From: Magnetovibrio sp.
GTDB lineage: Bacteria > Pseudomonadota > Alphaproteobacteria > Rhodospirillales > Magnetovibrionaceae
DNA length: 6,207 nt
Direction: 5' to 3'
NCBI GenBank assembly: GCA_016763895.1
Contig: JAESSV010000105.1
Coordinates: forward strand, 1-6,207
Shown here piece after piece: positions 1 to 5,548 of this stretch. The position numbers were made by a program, and so were the translations under genes. The notes beneath the pieces were generated by a model. The model worked only from the letters and a program-made list of their open reading frames with translations. It was not told the origin of the DNA and made no database searches. Position 1 is the first letter of the stretch. Each line of letters starts with the position of its first letter.

Positions 1-858
1 AATGTCACCGGCTTTGAACAATTCATAGTTCCCAAATTCGCGAAAACCCCACTCGAGTAGGCGTTGCGATTCCGATGAGCGCATTTTTTTGGAGGCCAAG
101 CCGTTTACAACCAAAACCAAACGCCGTCCTTTGCGCACAGCCGTGCCCGTTAACCCATACCCACTTTCCTTGGTATGGCCGGTTTTCAAACCATCCGCGC
201 CCATATTTTTGTAAATCAAAGGATTGCGATTGGATTGCTTGATGCCATTAAAAACAAAGGATTTTTCGCCGAAGTAGTGAAAATATTCGGGAAAACGTTC
301 GGCTAAAATTTGCGCCAATTTAGCCAAATCTCTGGCACTGACCCGGTGTTCAGGATCGGGCCAGCCCGTGGAGTTTTTAAAAACGGAATCCATCAATCCC
401 AAATCCCGAGCCCGTTCCGTCATATCAGACGCAAAGGAGGCTTCGCTGCCACCAAGAGCTTCGGCCACGACGATACAAGCGTCATTTCCAGATTGCACGA
501 TGATGCCACGGATCAGGTCTTCGACCCGAACCCGCATGGCCGGTTCTAAAAACATCGTAGACCCGCCTGTTCTGGTGCCCCCCCGGCGCCAAGCGTCTTC
601 GGACACATAGAATTTATCATCCAGCGACAAGCGACCGTCTTGAAGACGCTCAAAGACCATAAATAAGGTCATCAGTTTGCTCATTGATGCCGGAGCCATG
701 AGTTTGCTGCCGTTTTTGTCGAGCAAAACAGCACCCGTGGTCGTATCGATCATATAGGCATGTGACGCAGGTGTTTCCAGCGCTTGAGCGGAAACAAGGG
801 TCACAAAGCAGAAGGTGGTGGTAACAAAGATGAGGCCTAAGCGGCGAAAATAATGCAT
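1..858 (-). CDS. dacA: D-alanyl-D-alanine carboxypeptidase (penicillin-binding protein 5/DacA family), 3' end beyond the window
   Basis: A serine peptidase of family S11 that trims the terminal D-Ala from peptidoglycan pentapeptides in the periplasm. The minus-strand frame is open from the ATG at 858 to base 1, giving 286 codons; the C-terminal part (end of the catalytic domain and probably a PBP5_C-type membrane-anchoring tail) lies outside. All three active-site motifs are visible: SxxK as S58-M-S-K61 in the context PASMSKLMT, SGN at 123-125, and KTG at 225-227. Residues 1-24 form a signal peptide (MHYFRRLGLIF..., probable cleavage after VSA). No good Shine-Dalgarno precedes the ATG, but no other in-frame start occurs nearby and this one gives the signal peptide. 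It follows rlpA by 70 nt on the same strand, probably in one operon with mltB. The family is certain; the paralogue symbol (dacA, dacC, dacF) is not resolved. Confidence 0.95.
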   Translation of the reverse strand, partial: MHYFRRLGLIFVTTTFCFVTLVSAQALETPASHAYMIDTTTGAVLLDKNGSKLMAPASMSKLMTLFMVFERLQDGRLSLDDKFYVSEDAWRRGGTRTGGSTMFLEPAMRVRVEDLIRGIIVQSGNDACIVVAEALGGSEASFASDMTERARDLGLMDSVFKNSTGWPDPEHRVSARDLAKLAQILAERFPEYFHYFGEKSFVFNGIKQSNRNPLIYKNMGADGLKTGHTKESGYGLTGTAVRKGRRLVLVVNGLASKKMRSSESQRLLEWGFREFGNYELFKAGDI

Positions 859-928
859 GATAAAAGTCTTATGATGAAGGTCTATGAAGAATCCAAGCCA
901 CTTTACGCGTCCTCGGGGCGGCGGTCTA

Positions 929-1876
929 CTATTTCACACCCTGTCCAGTCTCAATAATGGTGCGTGCGCCAGCAAATCCAGCATTGATGACATCAGACAA
1001 CAAGCGGTCGACTTCCATAACACTGGAAACGGGGCCGACGCGCACCCGATATAGGTTGCGTCCGTTGACCGGAATAGAACTCACGACAATGTTGCCAACG
1101 GAAGATAAAGCGCTTTTAACCCGTTCCGCATTCGCTCTGTTGCCAAAGGCTCCGGCTTGAACATACATGCGGGTCAAAAGCACGGGCTGTTGGCCTATGG
1201 GGTTTTTGATTTCTTGTGGGATTTCAGCAGGAAGGGGCTGGTTGCTCACAACGGGGGGCAAAGATTGACTGACCACGGGTTGGGAAGAAATCGAGCTCAC
1301 ATTTACCTTGATCGGAGAATCAGCCTGGGACAGTTGCTGGCGCGGGGGCTGGGCACGTTGGGCCAGGTTAAGGCTTTGTTGGGTGAGGACTTGAACACGC
1401 ACTTGTGCGGTTCCTTGTCCTTCAAAACCCAACAATTGAGCCGCTTGTTTTGACATGTCGATGATACGGCCCGGTTTAAAGGGGCCTCGGTCATTGATTC
1501 GCACCACAAGCGAACGACCGTTTCCGAGGTTCGTCACCCGCACGATTGACGGCAAAGGCAGGGTTTTATGAGCGGCAGAAACCTCCCATTGGTTAAAAAT
1601 TTCTCCGTTTGCCGTGGGTTTGCCATGGAAGTTTGGACCATACCAAGACGCTATTCCCGTGCGATCATAGGTCCAGTCTTCGGCAGGATAATACCATACC
1701 CCTTTGACTTGATAAGGTTTTCCAACTTTGTATGTGCTTTTTTGCTCGGTGGTTTTCCCCAATTTTTTGGCCGTCGCCATAACAAAGCGCGTTTCCGCAC
1801 ACGCACTTAAAACCACAGCAGCCGTCAGCAGCACGGATAGGGTTCGAAGAGGACCAAAATTTAATAAGTGCTTCAC
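929..1876 (-). CDS. rlpA: RlpA family septal ring lytic transglycosylase lipoprotein (DPBB + SPOR)
   Basis: A lipoprotein that cleaves glycan strands lacking stem peptides and is drawn to division sites through its SPOR domain; this role is known from Pseudomonas RlpA. The 315-residue product begins with a lipoprotein signal ending in the lipobox LSAC, with C26 as lipidation site. The double-psi beta-barrel domain spans roughly 70-165 and carries TGIASWYG, TANGE, TAAHKTLPLPS-like (SAAHKTLPLPS) and INDRGPF motifs. E92 and D129 are 37 residues apart, the same spacing as the catalytic E120 and D157 of the Pseudomonas protein. A Q/P/S-rich linker (about 165-233) leads to a SPOR domain (about 236-310: YVQAGAF...RVRVGP). 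The start is GTG, supported by AAGGA six bases upstream and by the signal peptide. It lies 77 nt after mltB and 70 nt before the dacA-family gene. DPBB-lipoprotein identity is secure; enzymatic activity is inferred from conserved residues. Confidence 0.96.
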   Translation of the reverse strand: MKHLLNFGPLRTLSVLLTAAVVLSACAETRFVMATAKKLGKTTEQKSTYKVGKPYQVKGVWYYPAEDWTYDRTGIASWYGPNFHGKPTANGEIFNQWEVSAAHKTLPLPSIVRVTNLGNGRSLVVRINDRGPFKPGRIIDMSKQAAQLLGFEGQGTAQVRVQVLTQQSLNLAQRAQPPRQQLSQADSPIKVNVSSISSQPVVSQSLPPVVSNQPLPAEIPQEIKNPIGQQPVLLTRMYVQAGAFGNRANAERVKSALSSVGNIVVSSIPVNGRNLYRVRVGPVSSVMEVDRLLSDVINAGFAGARTIIETGQGVK

Positions 1877-1882
1877 GGAATA

Positions 1883-1887
1883 TCCTT
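1883..1887 (-). promoter_or_regulatory. Shine-Dalgarno of rlpA (AAGGA), supports the GTG start
   Basis: AAGGA on the minus strand, six bases before the GTG at 1876. The next in-frame ATG is 32 codons in, beyond the lipobox, so the GTG must be the start. The site is also one arm of a possible hairpin with 1934-1942 (see findings). Confidence 0.75.
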
Positions 1888-1953
1888 CAAGAAATCAATC
1901 AATCGCGAATCTTTATAAACTATCGCACTTTGGTCTTGAGGAAGTGTAAACAC

Positions 1954-3150
1954 TTACAAACCTTTTCGAACGTGTTTTAACAAGCTGGGCGATGGGTAAC
2001 CATCGGGCACCAGCCCGGCTTTGCGTTGAAAGGCTCGAATGGCCTCGCGTGATTTGGGACCAACAACACCATCGACACCCCCCGTATCAAAACCAAGTGC
2101 GCTCAGGCGTTGTTGCAAAATCCGCCCTTCGTCAAAGCTTAACCCGGTATCATTTTTAGGCCCAAGTTTGCTGAGTTTTGGCGCCCCCAAAAGGCGATCG
2201 GCTAAGTGTCCAACGGCTATGGCATAGAAAATTGAGCGGTTCCAGACCATGATGGTGCGAAAATTTCCATAAACCAAAAATGCTGGTCCTTCGGCACCCG
2301 CCGGGGTGACAACACTGGCTTTGATGTCGACATTGGGCAGATGAGATCCATCCAAGCGGCGCACGCCCAAGGCTTGCCACCCCGCCAAAGTCTTTTTGAC
2401 TTTTAGGCTGGCCTGATTGAAATCAAATCCCTTGGGCAAAGTGACCTCCCTGCCCCATATTTCATCGTCTTTCCAGCCTGATTTCGTGAGAAAATTGGCT
2501 GCGGACGCATAAGCATCAAGCTTATTGCCCCAAATGTTCTTTTTGCCATCCCCATCATAATCTTGGGCATAGGCCAGAAACGTGGTGGGGATAAATTGGA
2601 AATGCCCCATGGCCCCGGCCCACGACCCCTTTAATTTTGCAGGAGAAATATGCCCTTGGTCGAGAATTTTAAGGGCGGCCATCAGCTGAATTCTGAAAAA
2701 TTTACTGCGCCGGCCGTCATGGGCCAGCGTGGCTAAGGCCGCAATGGTTGGAAAGTAACCTTCTGATAGGCGCCCGAAATCTGTTTCAAGTCCCCAAAAT
2801 GCAACCAAGAAACGCGGTTGAATGCCATATTTGGCTCCGATTTCGTCCAGAACCTTTTTGTTTTCTGCAAGTTTACGTTGGCCTTTTTTGACGCGCTGAT
2901 CATTGATCAGTTTGCTCATGTAATCGCGAAAGGTCCAGGTGAATTCAGGTTGGCGGCGATCCAGTTCAAGCACACGGGGGATGGGCTTTAATCCCGTAAG
3001 GGCAGCGTCCAAAGTCTTTTTAGATATGCCCTTCTGAGACGCTTCAACGCGCAGTTCAGACAGCCAGGTTTTAAACGAAGCGTCTTGAGCAAAACTCGGC
3101 GAAGACCCGATGATAAGAGCGAACAAAAAGAGAGCTAAAGTTAAGCGCAT
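1954..3150 (-). CDS. mltB: MltB-type lytic murein transglycosylase with C-terminal peptidoglycan-binding domain
   Basis: A periplasmic lytic transglycosylase of the SLT_2 (MltB) family that cuts the glycan MurNAc-GlcNAc bond and forms 1,6-anhydro ends. Numbering from the ATG at 3150 (398 residues): a signal peptide at 1-21 (cleavage after SFA) shows no lipobox, so the enzyme is likely soluble, unlike lipidated E. coli MltB. The SLT_2 domain spans about 25-325. The catalytic Glu is E122 in FWGLETDFGR, and GAMGHFQFIPTTF (about 179-191) and DYDGDGKKNIW (about 197-207) are family motifs. A PG_binding_1 domain occupies about 336-392 (LQQRLSALGFD..GVDGVVGP..AIRAFQ). A GTG three codons upstream (3159) is also in frame, but AGGTGA lies five bases before the ATG and overlaps that GTG, so the ATG is preferred. 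It is first in the mltB-rlpA-dacA order. No clear promoter was recognised upstream. Confidence 0.95.
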   Translation of the reverse strand: MRLTLALFLFALIIGSSPSFAQDASFKTWLSELRVEASQKGISKKTLDAALTGLKPIPRVLELDRRQPEFTWTFRDYMSKLINDQRVKKGQRKLAENKKVLDEIGAKYGIQPRFLVAFWGLETDFGRLSEGYFPTIAALATLAHDGRRSKFFRIQLMAALKILDQGHISPAKLKGSWAGAMGHFQFIPTTFLAYAQDYDGDGKKNIWGNKLDAYASAANFLTKSGWKDDEIWGREVTLPKGFDFNQASLKVKKTLAGWQALGVRRLDGSHLPNVDIKASVVTPAGAEGPAFLVYGNFRTIMVWNRSIFYAIAVGHLADRLLGAPKLSKLGPKNDTGLSFDEGRILQQRLSALGFDTGGVDGVVGPKSREAIRAFQRKAGLVPDGYPSPSLLKHVRKGL

Positions 3151-3155
3151 GAGCT

Positions 3156-3161
3156 TCACCT
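3156..3161 (-). promoter_or_regulatory. Shine-Dalgarno AGGTGA deciding the mltB start
   Basis: AGGTGA matches part of the complement of the 16S rRNA 3' end and sits five bases from the ATG at 3150. The alternative GTG start at 3159-3157 lies inside this element and has no Shine-Dalgarno of its own (a pyrimidine-rich CTCTTTT precedes it). Confidence 0.6.
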
Positions 3162-3483
3162 AAAAGAGAATCCAACAACACAATACTTTTGACACAGTCT
3201 TTGGCGATGGGAAAGCTTGTTTCGTTCCCCCCATAGGCTTTCTGGATTTAAAGATCTCGAAAAAAATGCTGCTCGACCGAGGCCCGACATTTTATCTATA
3301 TGCTGTGTAGCAGAACGACACGCATACAATAACCATCACTCATAAGATAATCTTATATACAAATAACTATGCATAAGAAATCAGCATGCATAACTGTGGT
3401 ATATGGCCGATAAATCGCGGCTGTTGGTTCGGGCAATTCTGGGGACTCTTAGAGCTTGTATCGGTTAGGTTTTGGAAAATCCC
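3162..3483. other. Non-coding stretch upstream of mltB
   Basis: No convincing gene is seen. The part at about 3290-3400 is AT-rich and contains two dyads: a 15-bp perfect palindrome at 3342-3356 and a pair TATGCAT/ATGCATA at 3368-3374 and 3386-3392. A TTGACA at 3189-3194 (+) lacks a matching -10 box. On the plus strand a 21-codon frame starts at 3403 (MADKSRLLV...) and stops at 3466-3468; it lacks a clear Shine-Dalgarno. The mltB promoter should lie here on the minus strand, but no sigma-70-like pair stood out. Confidence 0.5.
3342..3356. promoter_or_regulatory. 15-bp perfect palindrome, possible operator
   Basis: ATAAGAT-A-ATCTTAT is perfectly symmetric around one central A. It lies about 190 bp upstream of mltB in an AT-rich non-coding region. 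Its length and symmetry are those of a dimeric-repressor operator, but no known regulator's consensus was recognised. Confidence 0.3.
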
Positions 3484-3489
3484 CTAACC
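3463..3489. repeat. Inverted repeat GGTTAGG / CCTAACC
   Basis: Seven-base arms at 3463-3469 and 3483-3489 enclose 13 bases that can extend the stem through TTT/AAA. There is no T-tract after it on either strand, so it is not a standard intrinsic terminator. Its right arm contains the stop codon of the candidate minus-strand small ORF (3484-3486). Confidence 0.45.
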
Positions 3490-3651
3490 ACCGATGTCAT
3501 CACTGTCATCACTGTCATCACTGTCAATGGTGACGGCGACGATATCGATCTCATCGGTTTGTTCGCTCATGATTTTGAGCGCTTCAGAACGGTTGTGAGC
3601 AAAGATAAAATCGTTCACATCATCATTTGAGCCATCGCCTAGCTTTTCCAA
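3484..3651 (-). CDS. Candidate small protein or gene remnant with an acidic Ser-Asp-Asp tail
   Basis: A minus-strand frame of 55 codons bounded by TAA (3655-3657) and TAG (3484-3486); the first possible start is TTG at 3651, with GTG at 3618 and ATG at 3570 further in. None has a Shine-Dalgarno. The middle looks protein-like (FIFAHNRSEALKIMSEQ then DEIDIVAVTID, a helix-then-strand pattern), and its codon choice resembles the neighbouring genes. The end is SDDSDDSDD, coded by three exact 9-bp units. The codon-aligned plus-strand frame is also open over 3469-3627, so coding on either strand, or neither, is possible. I do not recognise the family. It may be the decayed 3' end of a longer gene, since the DNA upstream is AT-rich and non-coding in appearance. 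Confidence 0.3.
   Translation of the reverse strand: MEKLGDGSNDDVNDFIFAHNRSEALKIMSEQTDEIDIVAVTIDSDDSDDSDDIGG
3495..3526. repeat. 9-bp tandem repeat (TGTCATCAC), 3 exact units plus a partial one
   Basis: Units start at 3495, 3504 and 3513, followed by TGTCA at 3522-3526. The period is a multiple of three and so preserves the open frames on both strands: it encodes Ser-Asp-Asp on the minus strand or Val-Ile-Thr on the plus strand. Confidence 0.9.
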
Positions 3652-3730
3652 AGCTTATGGGTGAATAAAATTTATATTTATATAACATACTATTTAATGC
3701 AGAGCGCGTTATCAGCCAGACTTATATAAA

Positions 3731-3746
3731 ATATTTGCGTAAATAT
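3731..3746. promoter_or_regulatory. 16-bp inverted repeat ATATTT-GCGT-AAATAT
   Basis: Perfect six-base arms around GCGT, immediately before a TTGACG (3748-3753) and about 107 bp upstream of the small membrane protein gene. It could be an operator; no regulator is recognised, and the AT-rich surroundings make chance plausible. Confidence 0.25.
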
Positions 3747-3771
3747 ATTGACGATACCCACTTAGTCATGG

Positions 3772-3802
3772 CTTAAAGGGGACTTAAAGGGAGCTTTGAG
3801 GG
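3772..3802. repeat. Three 9-bp direct repeats with exact 11-bp period
   Basis: CTTAAAGGG occurs at 3772-3780 and again at 3783-3791; a diverged copy, CTTTGAGGG (7 of 9 matching), is at 3794-3802. The spacing of 11 bp, about one helical turn, places all copies on one DNA face. The array ends 50 bp before the ATG of the small membrane protein gene. Confidence 0.8.
3773..3787 (+). promoter_or_regulatory. CtrA-like binding site (TTAA-N7-TTAA)
   Basis: TTAAAGGGGACTTAA matches the established alphaproteobacterial CtrA consensus TTAA-N7-TTAA at all eight specified bases with the right spacing. It is intergenic and 65 bp upstream of the start codon at 3853. It could occupy the -35 position of a promoter whose -10 lies near 3804-3812 (AT-rich CAATATTTA); this placement is inference. 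The motif is short, so a chance match in AT-rich DNA cannot be excluded. Confidence 0.4.
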
Positions 3803-3852
3803 ACAATATTTAAAGCTTCGGTTGATGTTAAACTTGAGGATATGGCACGCAC

Positions 3853-4170
3853 ATGGGAAAAATCGTTAAATTTTTTGGCACTTTGGTTCTGGGTATCACC
3901 CTGACCTTGGTCATCTTTGGGCATGTGACCATGGTCTTGATTTATTCTTTTGACTATCTTCTTGAAACAATTTTTCCCACAACTCCAGGAGCCTATTCCA
4001 GCCTTTGGATCGTGGGTGCCTCTATATTTCCGGGGGGGCTGATGTATCTTTTGGGAACTTTTTTGGAACGTATGGGCCCCAGCGCAGAAGCTCAAGAAAA
4101 AGAAGAGGCCATTAAAGCGGCAAAGGCGGCGGGAACGATCATTGGGGCCAAGCCTAACAAAAAGTCATAA
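3853..4170 (+). CDS. Small two-TM membrane protein of unknown function
   Basis: A 105-residue protein not recognised as a named family. It has two hydrophobic segments, about 7-32 (FFGTLVLGITLTLVIFG...) and about 49-70 (SSLWIVGASIFPGGLMYLL), separated by a short loop with DYLLETIFPTTPG. A charged Glu/Lys/Ala-rich tail (about 72-105, QEKEEAIKAAKAA...) follows and may form a helix. Lys at 3 and 6 and the basic C-terminal end suggest both ends are cytoplasmic. The start is fixed by an in-frame TGA at 3835-3837 with no other start between. Translation initiation looks weak: the only Shine-Dalgarno candidate, GAGGA, is 12 bases away. A CtrA-like box and phased repeats lie upstream. It is the only plus-strand gene in the window and converges on the DUF2336 gene. 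Hydropathy and codon use make it a real gene; the function is unknown. Confidence 0.75.
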   Translation: MGKIVKFFGTLVLGITLTLVIFGHVTMVLIYSFDYLLETIFPTTPGAYSSLWIVGASIFPGGLMYLLGTFLERMGPSAEAQEKEEAIKAAKAAGTIIGAKPNKKS

Positions 4171-4197
4171 GCCAATATCCTGCGCCCCAGTTTTGTC

Positions 4198-4275
4198 ATA
4201 AGCCCAGCTCTAAAGCCCAGGTCTAAAGCCCGGGTCTAAAGCCCGGTTCTAAAGCCCGGGTCTAAAGCTTGGGCA
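4198..4275. repeat. 13-bp minisatellite (TAAAGCCCGGGTC), about six units
   Basis: Units begin at 4198, 4211, 4224, 4237, 4250 and 4263 with an invariant 13-bp period. Units 3 and 5 are identical; unit 4 differs by one base (GGTTC), unit 2 by one (CCCAGG), and the first and last are more diverged. Each unit holds a CCCGGG palindrome or near-palindrome, and adjacent units can pair as GGGTCTAAAGCCC hairpins. GCCCAGCT (4202-4209) and AGCTTGGGC (4266-4274) can also pair across the array. The period is not a multiple of three, so coding is unlikely. The array fills most of the gap between the convergent stop codons at 4170 and 4279. A 10-base direct repeat GTCATAAGCC (4164-4173 and 4195-4204) links the end of the upstream gene to the first unit. 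Confidence 0.92.
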
Positions 4276-4278
4276 ACC

Positions 4279-5535
4279 TCAGGCTGAATCTTGAAAAAAA
4301 TCAAGCTGCCATTCCATTTCTTCAATGGTGTACGGGTATTGACCATCGAAGCTGCCTTGCACATCACGTGGCGGGATTTTTGCGATGCGCTTTTGGATCG
4401 CAACCGCCGTTGTCATGCTTAACTGAGCTTTCCAACACATCGAAATAATGCCTTTAACGCTGGCCAGTTCAAAAATATTGGTCACGCTGTTGGGGGTTAA
4501 TTTTGTTTTTAAGGCCAGAGAGACCTTCACAAATTCAATTTCTGCGGCCTGAGCGGCTTCATGGATGGCAACATCGTTTAACTTACCCTTTGCAAAAAGC
4601 TTTCTTGCCCGTTCTTCAGGAGGACCGCCTTCGTCACGATTGCGGGACCGTTCCGCAGATTCAATACGTCTTGAAAATTCTTCCCGCACGGCTTCGGCGG
4701 TGTGTGGATCAATGTCAGGTCGGTCCCTTAAGGAATCAAGTAAATTGTCGGCAACAAATTCAGCCAAGCGTAAAACGGCGCTGCGCGAGAGTTTGGGACG
4801 GTTTACCATGGGTTTGTGCCACGGCTCAATTCCTTCGGCTCGGCTGATTAAAATGTCCAAAGTATCTTCGCGGATCTGAGCGGACGTGTTGCCAAGCATT
4901 TCAGAAATTGCATCAACATCATCCGTGTTCGAAATGGCATCCGTGATGCTTTCCGAGATATCCCGGCGCCTTGATATGACGCTTAAAGCGCCCTTGACCG
5001 GGCCGCTGGCGACGATGTTGACGATATCTTCTTCGGTGAGAACTGGTGAATTTTCCAAAACCGGAGCGCACACAACAAGTTCGACGTCGCGGGCCAACAT
5101 TAAAATAACATCAGACGGAGCCTGAGCGATGTCTTTCAGCGTTTCCGACAAAATTCGGCGCACCCGCGTGGCCTGGTCATGGGCCAGAATTTTAATGACT
5201 TCGTGGGTGGCTTTTTGGATGACGTCCATTTCATCATTGGTTAAGTCCGGTAAAATCGCATCAATTTTTCCCGCCAACCCGGTGCGCACGCCATCATCTT
5301 GGTCCCGAGACAACAACAAGTCGGCTTGACGCGGAGAAGAAATGTTTTTGGCAATGGCAAGACGGACTTTAGGGCATGTATCTTCGGCCAAAAAATATAA
5401 AATCTCGGGCATTAAGTCTTCACGTTGGGCCAGCTTTAGACGAACTTTTTCATCCTCGTGACGGGCAAGTTTTTTCGCCTCATCATAGGGAATAAGCTTT
5501 TTACCGAGGACTTTATCCATTAATGATTTAAACAT
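4279..5535 (-). CDS. DUF2336 domain protein with HEAT-like repeats
   Basis: A 418-residue, probably cytoplasmic protein with no signal peptide or TM segment. The N-terminal part (about 18-130) shows short helical repeats of the HEAT/LRV kind (HEDEKVRLKLAQ, DTCPKVRLAIAKN, DQDDGVRTGLAGK, DQATRVRRILSE), each with a D..VR..LA core. The DUF2336 hallmark follows at about 149-172 (RDVELVVCAPVLENSPVLTEEDIV). The C-terminal part (about 305-390) has the helical FAKGKLNDVAIHEAAQ...LSMTTAVAIQKRI region seen in the family. The biochemical role of DUF2336 is not known to me; alpha-helical repeat proteins often act as protein-binding scaffolds, and the GGDEF neighbour suggests a signalling link (inference). 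The ATG at 5535 has an excellent Shine-Dalgarno, TGAGGAG, six bases upstream. The start is 10 nt after the stop of the GAF-GGDEF gene. Confidence 0.9.
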   Translation of the reverse strand: MFKSLMDKVLGKKLIPYDEAKKLARHEDEKVRLKLAQREDLMPEILYFLAEDTCPKVRLAIAKNISSPRQADLLLSRDQDDGVRTGLAGKIDAILPDLTNDEMDVIQKATHEVIKILAHDQATRVRRILSETLKDIAQAPSDVILMLARDVELVVCAPVLENSPVLTEEDIVNIVASGPVKGALSVISRRRDISESITDAISNTDDVDAISEMLGNTSAQIREDTLDILISRAEGIEPWHKPMVNRPKLSRSAVLRLAEFVADNLLDSLRDRPDIDPHTAEAVREEFSRRIESAERSRNRDEGGPPEERARKLFAKGKLNDVAIHEAAQAAEIEFVKVSLALKTKLTPNSVTNIFELASVKGIISMCWKAQLSMTTAVAIQKRIAKIPPRDVQGSFDGQYPYTIEEMEWQLDFFQDSA

Positions 5536-5541
5536 GGCAGG

Positions 5542-5548
5542 CTCCTCA
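5542..5548 (-). promoter_or_regulatory. Shine-Dalgarno of the DUF2336 gene overlapping the upstream stop codon
   Basis: TGAGGAG on the minus strand, six bases before the ATG at 5535. Its first three bases (5548-5546) are the TGA stop of the GAF-GGDEF gene, an arrangement typical of translational coupling. Confidence 0.8.

Larger units (their letters stand above)
3652..3852. other. AT-rich upstream region of the small membrane protein gene
   Basis: About 200 bp without a gene. The portion at 3660-3760 is strongly AT-rich. It holds a 16-bp inverted repeat ATATTT-GCGT-AAATAT at 3731-3746, a TTGACG at 3748-3753 with no convincing -10 partner, and the 11-bp-spaced repeats at 3772-3802 that contain a CtrA-like box. 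GAGGA at 3836-3840 is the only Shine-Dalgarno candidate for the ATG at 3853, with an unusually long 12-base spacer. Confidence 0.5.

Noticed and set aside
310..610. Plus-strand frames in the left part
   Set aside because: They lie opposite the dacA-family gene, which carries all three active-site motifs on the minus strand.
1942..1955. AAGTGT-AA-ACACTT dyad at the mltB stop as a terminator
   Set aside because: The stem is only five bases once a loop is allowed, is AT-rich, and no T-run follows; rlpA appears to be read through.
3189..3217. Plus-strand promoter beginning with TTGACA
   Set aside because: No -10-like hexamer at 16-18 bp spacing, and no plus-strand gene close by.
3842..3904. Overlapping 20-codon upstream ORF (MARTWEK...)
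   Set aside because: Its ATG is one base after GAGGA, too close for normal initiation; noted only as a possible regulator of the real start.
3784..4095. Minus-strand frame of 103 codons opposite the small membrane protein gene
   Set aside because: Antisense to the plus-strand gene, no Shine-Dalgarno or protein-like pattern; the plus-strand product has clear TM segments.
4198..4275. Repeat array as a CRISPR
   Set aside because: Units are 13 bp and directly adjacent with no spacers, and no cas gene is present.
4171..4278. Intrinsic terminator between the convergent genes
   Set aside because: The hairpins formed by the repeats are short and none is followed by a run of T on either strand; CTGCGCCCCAGTTTT has only a three-base stem.
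4290..4305. CTTGA-AAAAAA-TCAAG inverted repeat
   Set aside because: It is inside the DUF2336 coding sequence and explained by its Asp-Phe-Phe-Gln codons.
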